Source: Sphingomonas sp. IC081
GTDB lineage: Bacteria; Pseudomonadota; Alphaproteobacteria; Sphingomonadales; Sphingomonadaceae
Length of the DNA: 64,000 nt
Reading direction: 5' to 3'
Assembly: GCF_006874585.1 (NCBI RefSeq)
Contig: NZ_CP029761.1
Location: 569,001-633,000 of the forward strand
Part shown: positions 53,919 to 62,399 of the stretch, one piece after another
Layout of the letters: every line of letters begins with the position of its first letter
How positions within the stretch are numbered: position 1 is the first letter of the stretch
Position numbers and translations under genes: made by a program
Notes under the pieces: model-generated
What the model was told of the DNA's origin: nothing
Databases searched by the model: none
The model's input: the letters and a program-made list of their open reading frames with translations, nothing else

Positions 53919-56609
53919 TCAGAACTTGGCCGAGGCGGACAGCGTGAAGACGCGGCCCTGGTCGTACGTGTTGTAGTTGACCTTGCCGTCTTCCATTTGC
54001 TGGTATTCCCGATGGCTGCGGCCGGTGAGGTTGCGGCCTTCGAACTTCAGCTCGATCTGCTTGTCTTCCGACAGCTTGATGCCCTGGCGGATCACCAGGT
54101 CGATGGTCAGGCCGGGGTATTCGAAGATGTCCGGCTGGCCCGAGTTGGCAAGGCCGCGGCTGACCGCGCGCTTGCTGGCGTAGTTGAACAGGATCGTCTG
54201 CTGCGACAGGCTTTCGGTGTCCTCGAAGCCGATCTGGGTATTGGCGATGTGCTTGGACTGGCCGGTCAGCGGCGCGCCGTTGGTGAAGTAGTCGGTGGCG
54301 AGCGAGGTGCCGGTGCCGGCGCCGTAGATGCGCACGGTATCGCCGTCCTTCACCTTCAGTTCCGACTTGGTGAAGGTGTAGTTGCCCAGCAGCAGCAGGC
54401 GGCGGGTCTCGAACAGGCCGCCCCAGCTGTCCAGCGGCACGTACTTCTGGAACTCGACCTCGGCGCCGTAGAGGTTGGCCTTGGGCGCGTTGGCGTAGGA
54501 GGTGATGAAGGATTCCGAACCGGTCAGGAACGATTCGATCGGATTGTCGATCCGCTTGAAGAAACCGCCCACCGCGATCCGCTGATCCGGCGCGAAGTAC
54601 CATTCCCAGCGCGCTTCGGCGTTGTAGAGCTGGCTGTCCTCGAGGAACGGGTTGCCCTGGTAGGTGCGGTTGCTGTCGGGGTCGAAGTAGGGTTGGTAGA
54701 GCAGTTCGCGGAACTGCGGACGGGCGAGCGTCTTGGACGCGCTGGCGCGCACCTGCATGCCGGGCTGGACTTCGTACGTCAGCGTCAGCGCGGGCAGGAT
54801 ATATTCGTTCTTGAGATCGGTCGCCTTGCTGGGGGCGGCACCGATCGGGCGCAGGATCGTCGATTCCTTGGCATATTCCCAGCGCAGGCCGAAATCGAAC
54901 GACAGTGCGTCGGTCAGCTGGCCGTCGAGCTTGCCGTAGAAGGCGTGGTTGAGCAGGCGCGAATCGAACTGGGCGGTCGAGGCGTCGGGTTCACGCAGTT
55001 CCAGGCCGTAGTTGACGCCGTTGTCCGCCAGGTACCAGGTGCCCGGCTGGAGCAGCACGTCGAGGCGCAGCAGGCCGAAATTCGAGATCTGCGTCTGGTC
55101 GCCATTGGCGTAGATCGCGAAGGACCGGCGCGTGTTGGTGCGCGAGTTGATCTGGTAGGCATAACCCACCGTGCCCGTCCAGCCCGGTGCGAACTGGTGC
55201 GAGAGGTCGGCCCCGGCCGACCACACGTTCTCGTTCAGGCGCGAGAAGGTGATCGTGGTCGGGTCCTGGTTGCCGTTGCCGAGACGGTTGACGAAGTATT
55301 CGCCGTAAGGATCCGCTGCGGTGTTGGTCCGCAGGTACTCGGCGTTGATCTCGAAGGGCGCGAGACGCTTGGAGTTGGCATAACCGGCGCGCAGGTCGAT
55401 GGTGGTGTCGTCGGCGGGCTTGAACTCGCCGACCAGCTGGGTGTCGATCAGCTGGCGCTCGTACCACGCGGTGGTCTGTTCCATGTAGTCGGCATTCGGG
55501 TTGTTCTCCCGCTTGCCGAGGCGCAGGCCGGTGTGCTTGTCGGTGTCGTGGATATAGACGTTGGTCCAGCGGATCGAGTTCTCGCCCCACTCCAGGCCCA
55601 TGCCGACGAGGGCATTGGCGACGACGCGGTTGTCGGTGTTGACCGCGGTGAAGTTCTCGAACAGCTGGTCGGGATCGGCGGTCACGCCCTGGGCGCGCTG
55701 CTGGGTGATCTGCTTGGTCTGGGTCTTGTTCGAATAACCCGCCGCCGCGATCACGCCGAGCGTGGCGCCGCCGAGATCGAACCGGGTGCCGGCCGAGATG
55801 TCGGCGGACCAGTTCGGCTGGACGTGGTCATCCTTCTGGACCACCGCGTTGCGGCTGGTCACCAGCTGGCCGCCAAGTTCCTTGGCAAGGTCGCTGGTCG
55901 GATTGATGACCTCGTTACTGTTGAAATAGGCCTGCAGCGCCGAGGGGACCGAACGGTTGCCGTTGTCCCAGCCCGTCCAGTCGGTCTTCGAACCGTAGTA
56001 GGTGTAGCCGAGCTTGTTGGTGGTCTCGGTGTCCCAGCCCAGGCCGCCGCCGAACTCGAGGAAGCTTTCCTCGGGGATCGCCTTGGTGGTGAGGTTGATG
56101 ACGCCGCCGCCGAATTCGCCGGGGAAGTTCGCCGAATAGCTCTTCTGGACAAGCGAGGAGGCGACGATGCTGGTGGGGAAGAGGTCGAGCGGGACCACGC
56201 GCTTGAGCGGCTCGGGGCTGGGCAGCGGCGAGCCGTTGAGCAGGGCCAGCGAATAGCGGTCGCCGAGGCCGCGCACGTAGACGTAGCCGTTGCCGACCAC
56301 CGAAAGGCCGGTCACGCGGCCCAGCGCGCCGGCGATGTCGCCTTCGCCGGTACGGGCGATTTCCTCGGAGGAAAGCACCGAGATGACCTGCGGGGCGGTG
56401 CGCATGACGTTGCGGCTGCGCTGGCCGGTGACGATGATCGCGCCGCCGGGGACCGAGATGTCGGGCGCCTGCCCCTCATCAGCCCCGTCCTGCGGGCTCG
56501 CGGCATCGGTGGCGGTGGTGGAAGTGGTGCTGTCCTGCGCCCACGCCAGGCTCGGCGTGAGGATCGTCGTGGAAAGCAGCAGCAGCGATGCGAGCCGCGG
56601 CGTGGTCAT
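53919..56609 (-). CDS. TonB-dependent outer-membrane receptor
   Basis: The 896-residue protein has a signal peptide (LASLLLLSTTILTPSLAWAQ). The plug domain follows with IIVTGQRSRNVMRTAPQVIS near residue 58, YVYVRGLGDRYSLALLNGSP near residue 108 and FPGEFGGGVINLTTK near residue 163. A 22-strand barrel ends FTLSASAKF. It takes up an unknown ligand using energy from TonB-ExbBD. It lies 114 bp behind a large surface lipoprotein gene. PHO-box-like sites upstream of the pair suggest a phosphate-related ligand, which is inference. Confidence 0.92.
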   Translation of the reverse strand: MTTPRLASLLLLSTTILTPSLAWAQDSTTSTTATDAASPQDGADEGQAPDISVPGGAIIVTGQRSRNVMRTAPQVISVLSSEEIARTGEGDIAGALGRVTGLSVVGNGYVYVRGLGDRYSLALLNGSPLPSPEPLKRVVPLDLFPTSIVASSLVQKSYSANFPGEFGGGVINLTTKAIPEESFLEFGGGLGWDTETTNKLGYTYYGSKTDWTGWDNGNRSVPSALQAYFNSNEVINPTSDLAKELGGQLVTSRNAVVQKDDHVQPNWSADISAGTRFDLGGATLGVIAAAGYSNKTQTKQITQQRAQGVTADPDQLFENFTAVNTDNRVVANALVGMGLEWGENSIRWTNVYIHDTDKHTGLRLGKRENNPNADYMEQTTAWYERQLIDTQLVGEFKPADDTTIDLRAGYANSKRLAPFEINAEYLRTNTAADPYGEYFVNRLGNGNQDPTTITFSRLNENVWSAGADLSHQFAPGWTGTVGYAYQINSRTNTRRSFAIYANGDQTQISNFGLLRLDVLLQPGTWYLADNGVNYGLELREPDASTAQFDSRLLNHAFYGKLDGQLTDALSFDFGLRWEYAKESTILRPIGAAPSKATDLKNEYILPALTLTYEVQPGMQVRASASKTLARPQFRELLYQPYFDPDSNRTYQGNPFLEDSQLYNAEARWEWYFAPDQRIAVGGFFKRIDNPIESFLTGSESFITSYANAPKANLYGAEVEFQKYVPLDSWGGLFETRRLLLLGNYTFTKSELKVKDGDTVRIYGAGTGTSLATDYFTNGAPLTGQSKHIANTQIGFEDTESLSQQTILFNYASKRAVSRGLANSGQPDIFEYPGLTIDLVIRQGIKLSEDKQIELKFEGRNLTGRSHREYQQMEDGKVNYNTYDQGRVFTLSASAKF

Positions 56610-56670
56610 GTCTGGTCCCCCTGGAACACTTGGAATTTCGTTGGCAGAGCGTGGGTCTTGGCCCGATGCG

Positions 56671-56704
56671 ATAAAGGGGAGCGGCCGCGCTGGACCGCTC
56701 CCCC
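56671..56704 (-). terminator. Hairpin between the lipoprotein and TonB-receptor genes
   Basis: GGGGAGCGG (56676-56684) pairs with CCGCTCCCC (56695-56703), followed on the minus strand by CTTTAT. It would reduce readthrough from the lipoprotein gene to the receptor gene. Confidence 0.6.
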
Positions 56705-56723
56705 GAAATCGCGGGCGGTCCGA

Positions 56724-58325
56724 TCAGGTGGTCGGCAGCACCGTGCAGCTGTAGGTGGAACCGAACGCGCCGGTGGCGTTGTTGCAGGTCCAGCCCTTGT
56801 ACCAGGTGTCCGAGGCATCCTTGACGGCGCCGATGTAGGTGGCCGCGGTGAAGAAGCTCGAGAGCGTGGTGAGGCCGGTGTAGGCGGCGACGCCGCTTTC
56901 GTTCGTGCCGTTGACGAACGTGCTCGTCAGCGTCGAGGTGAAGGCGTCGTTGTTGTTGTTGCTGCCCGAGCCGAACTGGCTCTGGGTGTTGGCGGCGGTA
57001 TAGCTGCCCGAGCCGAGATACTTGGTCGAGTTGCAGCTCATCACCACCGAGTAGGCCTTGAGCGTCGCCGGCGTGGTGCCGGTGCCGTTGAGGCGAAGGC
57101 ACTCGTTGTTCGGGGTGTTGATCACGCCGTTGACGAGCGTCACGTCGGCATTGCCGCGGATCAGCAGCGAGGCGAGGTCGTTCGCTTCGTTGTTCGAGCT
57201 GACGGCGGGCTGGACCATCGTGAAGTCGGCGATCACGGTCTTCTGGCGCGGGGTGTCGGTTTCCAGGCCGTTCGAGTCGGCCTCGACCATGGCGTCGCCG
57301 CCGCGGCTGCGCTGGAGCAGCAGCACGTACTGGAAGTTGCCCTGCAGGCCGGTGTCGACGTCAAGGCTGTCGTCGTCGGCGTTGACCGCGATGTAGTGCT
57401 TGAAGTTCACGGCGCCGCCGAAGAACTCGGCACCGTCGTCCGAGCTGTTGACCGACTGGAAGTATTCCAGCGTGGTGCCGGTGCCGATGCCCTCGGCGGT
57501 CAGCGACTGCAGTTCCTTGCCGTTCGACAGCACGAAGCCCGAATAGCGGATCTGCACGTACTTCATCGTGCCGGCATTGTAGGTGTTGTCGGCGCCGCCG
57601 AAGACGGCCTTGTTGACCGCGCCCTCGGTGTCGCGTTCGCAGGTGGCGGCGGCGGTCGAGCCGTAGTTGCAGTCGGTCACCACGCCGCGGCCGAGCAGCA
57701 CGACGCCGCCCCACTGGCCCTGCGCGCTGTCGTCGAAGCCGCTCGGGCGGGTGACGTTCTGGACGCTGGTGAAGATGATCGGGGCCGAGGCGGTGCCGGT
57801 CGCGCTGATCTTGTTGCCGCGGTTGACCGCGAGCCAGGCCGGTTCCGAACCGTTTTCGCCGTAGACGATCACGCCCGGATCGATCGTCAGGGTGACGTTG
57901 GTGTCGGCAGTCAGGGTGCGTCCGCCGCAGCTGGCGGTGGTGGTGGCGAAGGGCTTGGCCGCCGTCGGGGCCGAGAAACCGCCGTCGCAGCCGACGTCGA
58001 CGCGGCCGTTCAGGCGATAGAGCACGCCGGCGACCTTGGGCAGGGCCGAGCTGACGTCGACGAGTGCGGGCAGGGTGCAGACGCGCCAGGTGCCTTCGGG
58101 GCTGGTGATGACGCCGTCGTTGGTCAGCGTAACGCCGCCGGTCGAGGGGCACGAAGCCGCCGCGGTCACGGTGCCCGAAGTGGGCGTCGGGGTCGGCGTG
58201 GGGGTCGGCGTCGGATTGTTGATCACGATGCTGCCCGCGCCCGGCGAGGCAACGTCGTCGGCGCCGCAACCGGCAAGTGCAAGGGCGCTGCAGCCGAGCA
58301 GCAGCATGCCATGGATAGTCTTCAC
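56724..58325 (-). CDS. Large secreted lipoprotein of beta-helix type, partner of the TonB receptor
   Basis: The 533-residue protein has a lipobox (LGCSALALAGC, lipidated at C20). A proline/threonine repeat (PTPTPTPTPTPT) follows, then a long beta-rich region with repeated phrases such as LTADTNVTLTIDPGVIVYGE and SAPIIFTSVQNVTRP. These suggest a right-handed beta-helix. Proteins of this kind commonly neighbour TonB receptors in sphingomonads, but the function is not known to me. Possible roles are surface ligand capture or a phosphatase-like activity; no catalytic motif is visible. Confidence 0.82.
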   Translation of the reverse strand: MKTIHGMLLLGCSALALAGCGADDVASPGAGSIVINNPTPTPTPTPTPTSGTVTAAASCPSTGGVTLTNDGVITSPEGTWRVCTLPALVDVSSALPKVAGVLYRLNGRVDVGCDGGFSAPTAAKPFATTTASCGGRTLTADTNVTLTIDPGVIVYGENGSEPAWLAVNRGNKISATGTASAPIIFTSVQNVTRPSGFDDSAQGQWGGVVLLGRGVVTDCNYGSTAAATCERDTEGAVNKAVFGGADNTYNAGTMKYVQIRYSGFVLSNGKELQSLTAEGIGTGTTLEYFQSVNSSDDGAEFFGGAVNFKHYIAVNADDDSLDVDTGLQGNFQYVLLLQRSRGGDAMVEADSNGLETDTPRQKTVIADFTMVQPAVSSNNEANDLASLLIRGNADVTLVNGVINTPNNECLRLNGTGTTPATLKAYSVVMSCNSTKYLGSGSYTAANTQSQFGSGSNNNNDAFTSTLTSTFVNGTNESGVAAYTGLTTLSSFFTAATYIGAVKDASDTWYKGWTCNNATGAFGSTYSCTVLPTT

Positions 58326-58401
58326 GTGAGTTCCCCCGTTGGACAGGTCGCTACGAGACGGCGAGTCCGCCTTCGCTGTGAGGGGCGTCTAGGCCGAGGG
58401 G

Positions 58402-58462
58402 GTGACAGTTTGTTGGCGTTACCGTGACAGAAATATTCGGTTGGATGACCGCAATATGACGG
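58402..58462. promoter_or_regulatory. PHO-box-like repeat array between lipoprotein and TPR genes
   Basis: Four 7-bp units in one orientation match the PhoB half-site complement: GTGACAG at 58402 and 58424 (22 bp apart), and ATGACCG at 58445 with ATGACGG at 58456 (11 bp apart). Read on the minus strand the first pair points to the lipoprotein gene 77 bp away. The periodicity of 11 bp is what PhoB dimers use. Confidence 0.65.
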
Positions 58463-58651
58463 CAACATCGATTTGGCGCCGGTTGGCCTACGCAGGTCTG
58501 CTTATGTCCGCCGAAACGGACCTCGACTCGCTCGTTTCGAGACGATTCACGCTTTGATTGCAGTTTTATGACACTCGCGTCATTTTCTTGCGGACGCGCG
58601 TTTTCCGGCGGATGTTGCATGCAATCAACAGATCGAACCGGGAGAACTGCC

Positions 58652-59026
58652 GTGTCCCTTACCGCCCTTGCCCTCGCTGTCCTGCTTGCCCAGTCGCCCG
58701 CCTCGCTGGCCGTGGCAGAGCCGACGCATGACCGTGTCGACGTCGCCTATGACGAACTTTCCGCCGGCAGGGCGCAGGATGCGCTGCGCAAGCTGGAGGC
58801 CGCCGGGGCGCCGAAGTCGGACGATCCGGCCACCCTCATCAACCTCGGCGCGGCCTATGTCGCCAATGGCCAGACCGAGAAGGCGCTCGCCAGCTACCGT
58901 GCCGCCGTCAACAGTCCGGAGCGCTACGATCTCCAGCTGGCGGACGGGACCTGGGCCGATTCGCGCTTTGCCGCACGCCGTGCGCTGGGCCAGCTGCTGC
59001 GCGCCAATGCCCAGGCCTCGCGCTGA
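58652..59026 (+). CDS. Small exported TPR protein
   Basis: A GTG at 58652 preceded by GGGAG gives 124 residues with a signal peptide (LTALALAVLLAQSPASLAVA). One to two TPR units follow (AYDELSAGRAQDALRKLEAA, TLINLGAAYVANGQTEKALA). It reads divergently from the lipoprotein/TonB pair and shares their PHO-box region, so it is probably part of the same response. An upstream ATG at 58568 has no ribosome binding site. Confidence 0.78.
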   Translation: MSLTALALAVLLAQSPASLAVAEPTHDRVDVAYDELSAGRAQDALRKLEAAGAPKSDDPATLINLGAAYVANGQTEKALASYRAAVNSPERYDLQLADGTWADSRFAARRALGQLLRANAQASR

Positions 59027-59249
59027 TCCCAGCCGCCGCTCCGGTAATGCCCTGAGGGGGCGCGGAGGGCGGTGAACCGCTCTCCGTCTCCTTCCCGCAC
59101 CCGTCCCTGATCCTTTTCCCCTTCGGGTCGCGCCATGTGGGGAAGGGGCGCGGCCTGCGCGATCTGTCGGCGGTTTGCCGCGAGTCGCGATGGCGGTTTC
59201 GGGATTCTTGCGTCAGGATTGCAACACGACGGTCGATTTTGCCGTCTCA

Positions 59250-59267
59250 CCGTCACACACCTGTCAT
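59250..59267 (+). promoter_or_regulatory. PHO-box-like pair just upstream of the virB2-like gene
   Basis: CCGTCAC (59250-59256), a 4-bp spacer and an exact CTGTCAT (59261-59267) form one 11-bp-spaced repeat pair oriented toward the secretion operon, ending 33 bp before its first start codon. No good -10 box follows, so the assignment is tentative. Confidence 0.4.
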
Positions 59268-59300
59268 CCCGATAACGCACTTGGCCTCCATACGGAGGGC

Positions 59301-59642
59301 ATGGTGATTCGACACGTTCAGCTTGGCACCCGCAAGTTTCGCGGCGTTTTCAACATTTTTGCAGCGCTTGCTGCCATGGCGCCGGCTGCCGCGAATGCGC
59401 AGGCGGCAGGTGGCGGCGATCCGGCCGGGTCCGGTCCGATCGTGGCGGCGCTGGGCTGGCTCCAGGGCACGCTGCTCGGCCACGTCGCCACGGCCGTCGC
59501 GGTCATGGCGGTGGCGGCGGTCGGTTTCATGATGCTGACCGGGCGCATGAACTGGCGCTTCGGGGCGACCGTCATCATCGGCTGCTTCGTGCTGTTCGGT
59601 GCCGGCGCGATCGTCTCCGGCATCCAGTCGGCGGCGGGTTGA
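59301..59642 (+). CDS. virB2: Type IV secretion pilin, TrbC/VirB2 family
   Basis: From the ATG at 59301 (GGAGGGC upstream) the protein is 113 residues. A leader peptide (FRGVFNIFAALAAMAPAAAN) precedes two hydrophobic spans (HVATAVAVMAVAAVGFMMLT and ATVIIGCFVLFGAGAIVSGI), the topology of VirB2 pilins. It should be the main pilus subunit. It opens the virB operon. Confidence 0.9.
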   Translation: MVIRHVQLGTRKFRGVFNIFAALAAMAPAAANAQAAGGGDPAGSGPIVAALGWLQGTLLGHVATAVAVMAVAAVGFMMLTGRMNWRFGATVIIGCFVLFGAGAIVSGIQSAAG

Positions 59643-59645
59643 GGC

Positions 59646-59927
59646 ATGAGCCTCGCGCGCTTCCCGGTGCACCGCGCGCTCACCCGCCCGCAGATGTTCG
59701 CGGGGGTGACCTTCACCTTCTTTATCATCAACGGCCTGGTGACGACGGAAGCCTTCCTCATCACCAAGAGCTTCTGGGCGCTGCCGGTGGCGCTGCTGGT
59801 GCATGGCATCGGCTACGTCGCCTGCCTGCGCGAGCCGCGGATCTTCGACCTCTGGCTCGCCAAGGTCAGCAAGTGCCCGCGCGTGCCGAACTGGCAGCGT
59901 TGGGGCTGCAACAGCTATTCGCCCTGA
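59646..59927 (+). CDS. virB3: Type IV secretion protein VirB3
   Basis: The 93-residue protein has the VirB3/TrbD layout: a short N-terminus (FPVHRALTRPQMFAGVTFTF), two hydrophobic spans and the segment YVACLREPRIFDLWLAKVSK near the end. It is an inner-membrane component that works with the VirB4 ATPase. It starts 3 bp after the virB2 stop. Confidence 0.92.
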   Translation: MSLARFPVHRALTRPQMFAGVTFTFFIINGLVTTEAFLITKSFWALPVALLVHGIGYVACLREPRIFDLWLAKVSKCPRVPNWQRWGCNSYSP

Positions 59928-59964
59928 GCGGGCGCGCCAAGCAAACGGCGGGGGAAGCGACAAG

Positions 59965-62394
59965 ATGTCCGGGAACAGAAAGTCCGTGCTGAAGGGCTGG
60001 GGTGCCAAGGAAGCCATGGTGGGCGACCGGCTTCCCTACCAGTCCTTCGTCGACGAGAACGTCGTGCTGCTGCGCGACGGGTCGGTCATGCTCTCGCTGG
60101 TGGTGCCGGGCCTTGCCTTCGAGACCGCCGACAGCGAGGAACTGAACGCCCACGTCGCCACCCGCGAAGTGCTGCTGCGCTCCTCGCTCGACGCGCGCTT
60201 CGTGCTGTACCACCACGTGATCCGCCGCCGGGTGGAGATCGCGATGGACGGCCAGTTCGACGATCCGCTGGCCGCCCATATCGATGCCCGCTGGAAGGCG
60301 CGCACGGGGTCCGGCGCGCTGTTCGTCAACGACCAGTTCATCACCCTGGTCCGCCGCCCCGCGCGCGGCAAGGCGGGCTGGGCCGACAAGCTGTCCCGGT
60401 TCATGAAGAATAGCGGCAAGGCACCCGCCGAAGCCGATGTCTCCGACGTGCGCGCCTTGCGCGCGGCGGCGACGGCGATGGTCGCCTCGCTCGGTTCCTA
60501 CGGCGCGCGTATCCTCGGCGACTACGAGGGCGGGGCGGGCAACTGCTCGGAAGTGCTGGAACTGGTCTCGGCGCTCTACAACGGCGAGATGCGCCCGGTG
60601 CGCCGCCCGGTGGAGGGCACCGACCTTGGCCACATGCTGCCCTATCGCCGGATCAGCTTCGGCATGGACGCGCTGGAACTGCGCGGCGCCGAAGGTTCGG
60701 GCTTTGCCTCGCTGGTCAGCCTCAAGGACTATCCCGATTCGACCTCGCCGGGCCTCACCGACGCCTTGCTGCGCCTGCCCGCCGAACTGGTCCTGACCGA
60801 GACTTATGCCCCCTGCGACCGCCAGATCGCGCGTGAACGCATCGACCTGGCGATCCGCCGCCTGCGCTCGGCGGATGAAGAGGCGATGGCCGAGCGCCGT
60901 GAAATGAGCGCCGCGCGCGATGCCCTCGGCACCGGCGCGGTCGGTTTCGGCGACCATCATCTGTCGGTGCTGGTGCGCTCGCCCACGCTTGAAGGGCTGG
61001 ACGAGGTGACCGCCTCCTGCGCCGCCGCGCTGGCCGATGCCGGGGCCGTCGCGGTGCGCGAGGACGTCAACATGGAGCCCGGCTTCTGGGGCCAGTTCCC
61101 CGGCAACGAGGCCTACATCGTGCGCCGCGCGCTGATTTCCAGCGCCAACATGGCCTGTTTCGGCTCGCTCCACGGCTTTGCGATGGGGCAGGCGAGCGGC
61201 AACCACTGGGGCGATGCGGTGACGCTGCTCGCCACCACCAGCGCGACGCCGTTCTTCTTCAACTTCCATCAGGGCGATCTCGGTAACTTCACCGTCATCG
61301 GTCCGTCGGGTTCGGGCAAGACGGTGGTCATGAACTTCCTCGCCGCGCAGGCGCAGAAGTTCTCACCCCGCACAGTCCTGTTCGACAAGGATCGCGGCGC
61401 CGAAGTGTTCCTGCGCGGCATCGGCGGTACCTACAGCCGCGTCGCCGCCGGGCATCCGACCGGCTTCAACCCGCTCTCGCTGCCCGACACCGCCGCCAAC
61501 CGCGCCTTCCTGCGCGACTGGCTGGGCGTGCTGCTGGAAGCCAAGGGGCCCGAGGAACTGGCGACGATCGCCGGCGCGGTCGACGCGGCCTACCACAACG
61601 ATCCCTCGCTGCGCCGCCTCTCGCATTTCCGCGAACTGCTGGCCGGTGCGCGCCGCCCGGAACCGGGCGACCTCGCCTCGCGCCTCGACGCGTGGCTTCA
61701 GGGCGGCGAACATGGCTGGCTGTTCGACAACCAGCATGACCGGCTCGACCTCTCGGCCCGCGTGCTGGGCTTCGACATGACCGCGCTGCTGGAAAGCCCG
61801 CGCCTGCGCACGCCGGTCATGATGTACCTGTTCCACCGCATCGACGAGCGCCTCGACGGCGAGCCGACGATGATCCTCATCGACGAGGGCTGGAAGGCGC
61901 TCGACGACGAAGTCTTCGCCGCGCGTATCCGCGACTGGCTGAAGACGCTGCGCAAGCGCAACGCGCTGGTCGGTTTCGCCACCCAGTCGGCACGCGACGC
62001 GCTCGACAGCAAGATCGCCACCGCGCTGGTCGAACAGACCGCGACGATGGTGTTCATGCCCAATGCCCGCGCCCGCCATGAGGACTATTGCGAGGGCTTT
62101 GGCCTCTCGCAGCACGAACTCGACGTCATCAAGACGCTGCCCGCGCACTCGCGCTGCTTCCTGATCCGCCAGTCGGACGCCTCGGTGGTGGTGCGCCTCG
62201 ATCTTTCGGGCATGCCCGAAGTGCTCACCGTGCTGTCGGGCCGCGAGAGCACCGTGCGCAAGCTCGACCAGCTTCGCGAACGCTACGGTGACGAGCCTTC
62301 GGCGTGGTATCCGCTGCTCACCGGCCTCCAGTGGCCCAACGACCAATGGGGCGAGCAGGACGAGGATGCCGCCTGGGGCCAGGCGGCGGAGTAA
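59965..62394 (+). CDS. virB4: Type IV secretion ATPase VirB4
   Basis: The ATG at 59965 (GGGGAAG upstream) gives 809 residues. The CagE/TrbE/VirB4 N-terminal domain is followed by an ATPase with Walker A GPSGSGKT at residues 446-453 and Walker B MILIDEGW at 636-643. It energises pilus assembly and substrate transfer at the inner membrane. The open frame extends upstream to 59803, but that part overlaps virB3 out of frame. Confidence 0.96.
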   Translation: MSGNRKSVLKGWGAKEAMVGDRLPYQSFVDENVVLLRDGSVMLSLVVPGLAFETADSEELNAHVATREVLLRSSLDARFVLYHHVIRRRVEIAMDGQFDDPLAAHIDARWKARTGSGALFVNDQFITLVRRPARGKAGWADKLSRFMKNSGKAPAEADVSDVRALRAAATAMVASLGSYGARILGDYEGGAGNCSEVLELVSALYNGEMRPVRRPVEGTDLGHMLPYRRISFGMDALELRGAEGSGFASLVSLKDYPDSTSPGLTDALLRLPAELVLTETYAPCDRQIARERIDLAIRRLRSADEEAMAERREMSAARDALGTGAVGFGDHHLSVLVRSPTLEGLDEVTASCAAALADAGAVAVREDVNMEPGFWGQFPGNEAYIVRRALISSANMACFGSLHGFAMGQASGNHWGDAVTLLATTSATPFFFNFHQGDLGNFTVIGPSGSGKTVVMNFLAAQAQKFSPRTVLFDKDRGAEVFLRGIGGTYSRVAAGHPTGFNPLSLPDTAANRAFLRDWLGVLLEAKGPEELATIAGAVDAAYHNDPSLRRLSHFRELLAGARRPEPGDLASRLDAWLQGGEHGWLFDNQHDRLDLSARVLGFDMTALLESPRLRTPVMMYLFHRIDERLDGEPTMILIDEGWKALDDEVFAARIRDWLKTLRKRNALVGFATQSARDALDSKIATALVEQTATMVFMPNARARHEDYCEGFGLSQHELDVIKTLPAHSRCFLIRQSDASVVVRLDLSGMPEVLTVLSGRESTVRKLDQLRERYGDEPSAWYPLLTGLQWPNDQWGEQDEDAAWGQAAE

Positions 62395-62399
62395 GGCGG

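Noticed and set aside
53997..58427. A 1476-codon open frame on the plus strand
   Set aside because: It lies opposite the TonB receptor and lipoprotein genes and reads as a low-complexity valine/glycine/arginine-rich sequence, as expected from codon bias of the real minus-strand genes. It has no domain and crosses their intergenic gap.
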